From positions 1 to 5,810 of the forward strand of contig JBKJNH010000198.1 of the NCBI GenBank assembly GCA_046596055.1: 5,810 bases of DNA, in the 5' to 3' direction. The stretch comes from JANPEF01 sp046596055. Lineage in GTDB: Bacteria > Eisenbacteria > RBG-16-71-46 > DASYSL01. The notes below the pieces were generated by a model. It was given only the letters and a program-made list of their open reading frames with translations, did no database searches and had not been told where the DNA came from. The position numbers were made by a program, and so were the translations under genes. Positions 5,730 to 5,810 of the stretch are shown here, piece after piece. The first letter of the stretch is position 1. Each line of letters starts with the position of its first letter.

Positions 5730-5810
5730 TCAGACCGGGATCGGCGACGTCCCGTGGACGCTCGCGCGGCCCTCGTCCTCGACTTCGACAGTGCGGCTTC
5801 GCTTCTTCGC
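5730..5810 (-). CDS. Possible C-terminal end of a convergent gene (partial)
   Basis: The minus strand is open from the right edge down to a TGA at 5730-5732, encoding 26 residues. They begin AKKRSRTVEVEDEG and finish in TSPIPV. The basic then acidic composition and Pro-rich finish resemble a real protein tail, and the stop falls 16 bp before the T-tract of a terminator that could work in both directions. A 26-codon open frame in high-GC DNA is weak evidence, and the product cannot be identified. Confidence 0.35.
   Translation of the reverse strand, partial: AKKRSRTVEVEDEGRASVHGTSPIPV

Overview
The window is high-GC DNA with strong G/C preference at third codon positions. It comes from a bacterium that very probably has an outer membrane: it encodes an RlpA-type lipoprotein and secreted or membrane-anchored envelope proteins. 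The C-terminal domain of the coiled-coil protein and the long fused ABC-2 permease fit an uncultivated lineage around the Bacteroidota/Gemmatimonadota/Eisenbacteria groups. That placement is a guess from protein style, as no rRNA or other marker gene is present.

Left block, 1-3849, all on the minus strand and read right to left: a membrane-anchored coiled-coil protein of unknown function (3849-2992), then 18 bp later an RlpA-like double-psi beta-barrel lipoprotein (2973-2416). After a 188-bp gap comes an ABC-2 type ATPase (2227-1337), whose stop overlaps by 4 bp the start of a large ABC-2 permease (1340 to beyond the left edge). The ATPase and permease form one exporter. The first two genes look like a separate envelope pair that may or may not share its transcript.

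Middle, 3850-4323: a 474-bp divergent region with no convincing gene. It holds a repeated CTGGCCGGG element and a possible weak promoter for the rightward genes.

Right block, 4324-5597, plus strand: a small secreted protein with a predicted beta-sandwich (carboxypeptidase-regulatory/transthyretin-like) fold, overlapping by 4 bp (GTGA) a 309-residue single-pass membrane protein with a beta-rich C-terminal half. This two-gene cassette ends at a strong intrinsic terminator (5674-5714). Beyond the terminator, a 26-codon minus-strand tail at the right edge may be the end of a convergent gene.

The least explained items are the two-gene secreted/membrane cassette on the right and the coiled-coil protein next to RlpA. 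No CRISPR array, RNA gene, insertion sequence or phage gene was seen.
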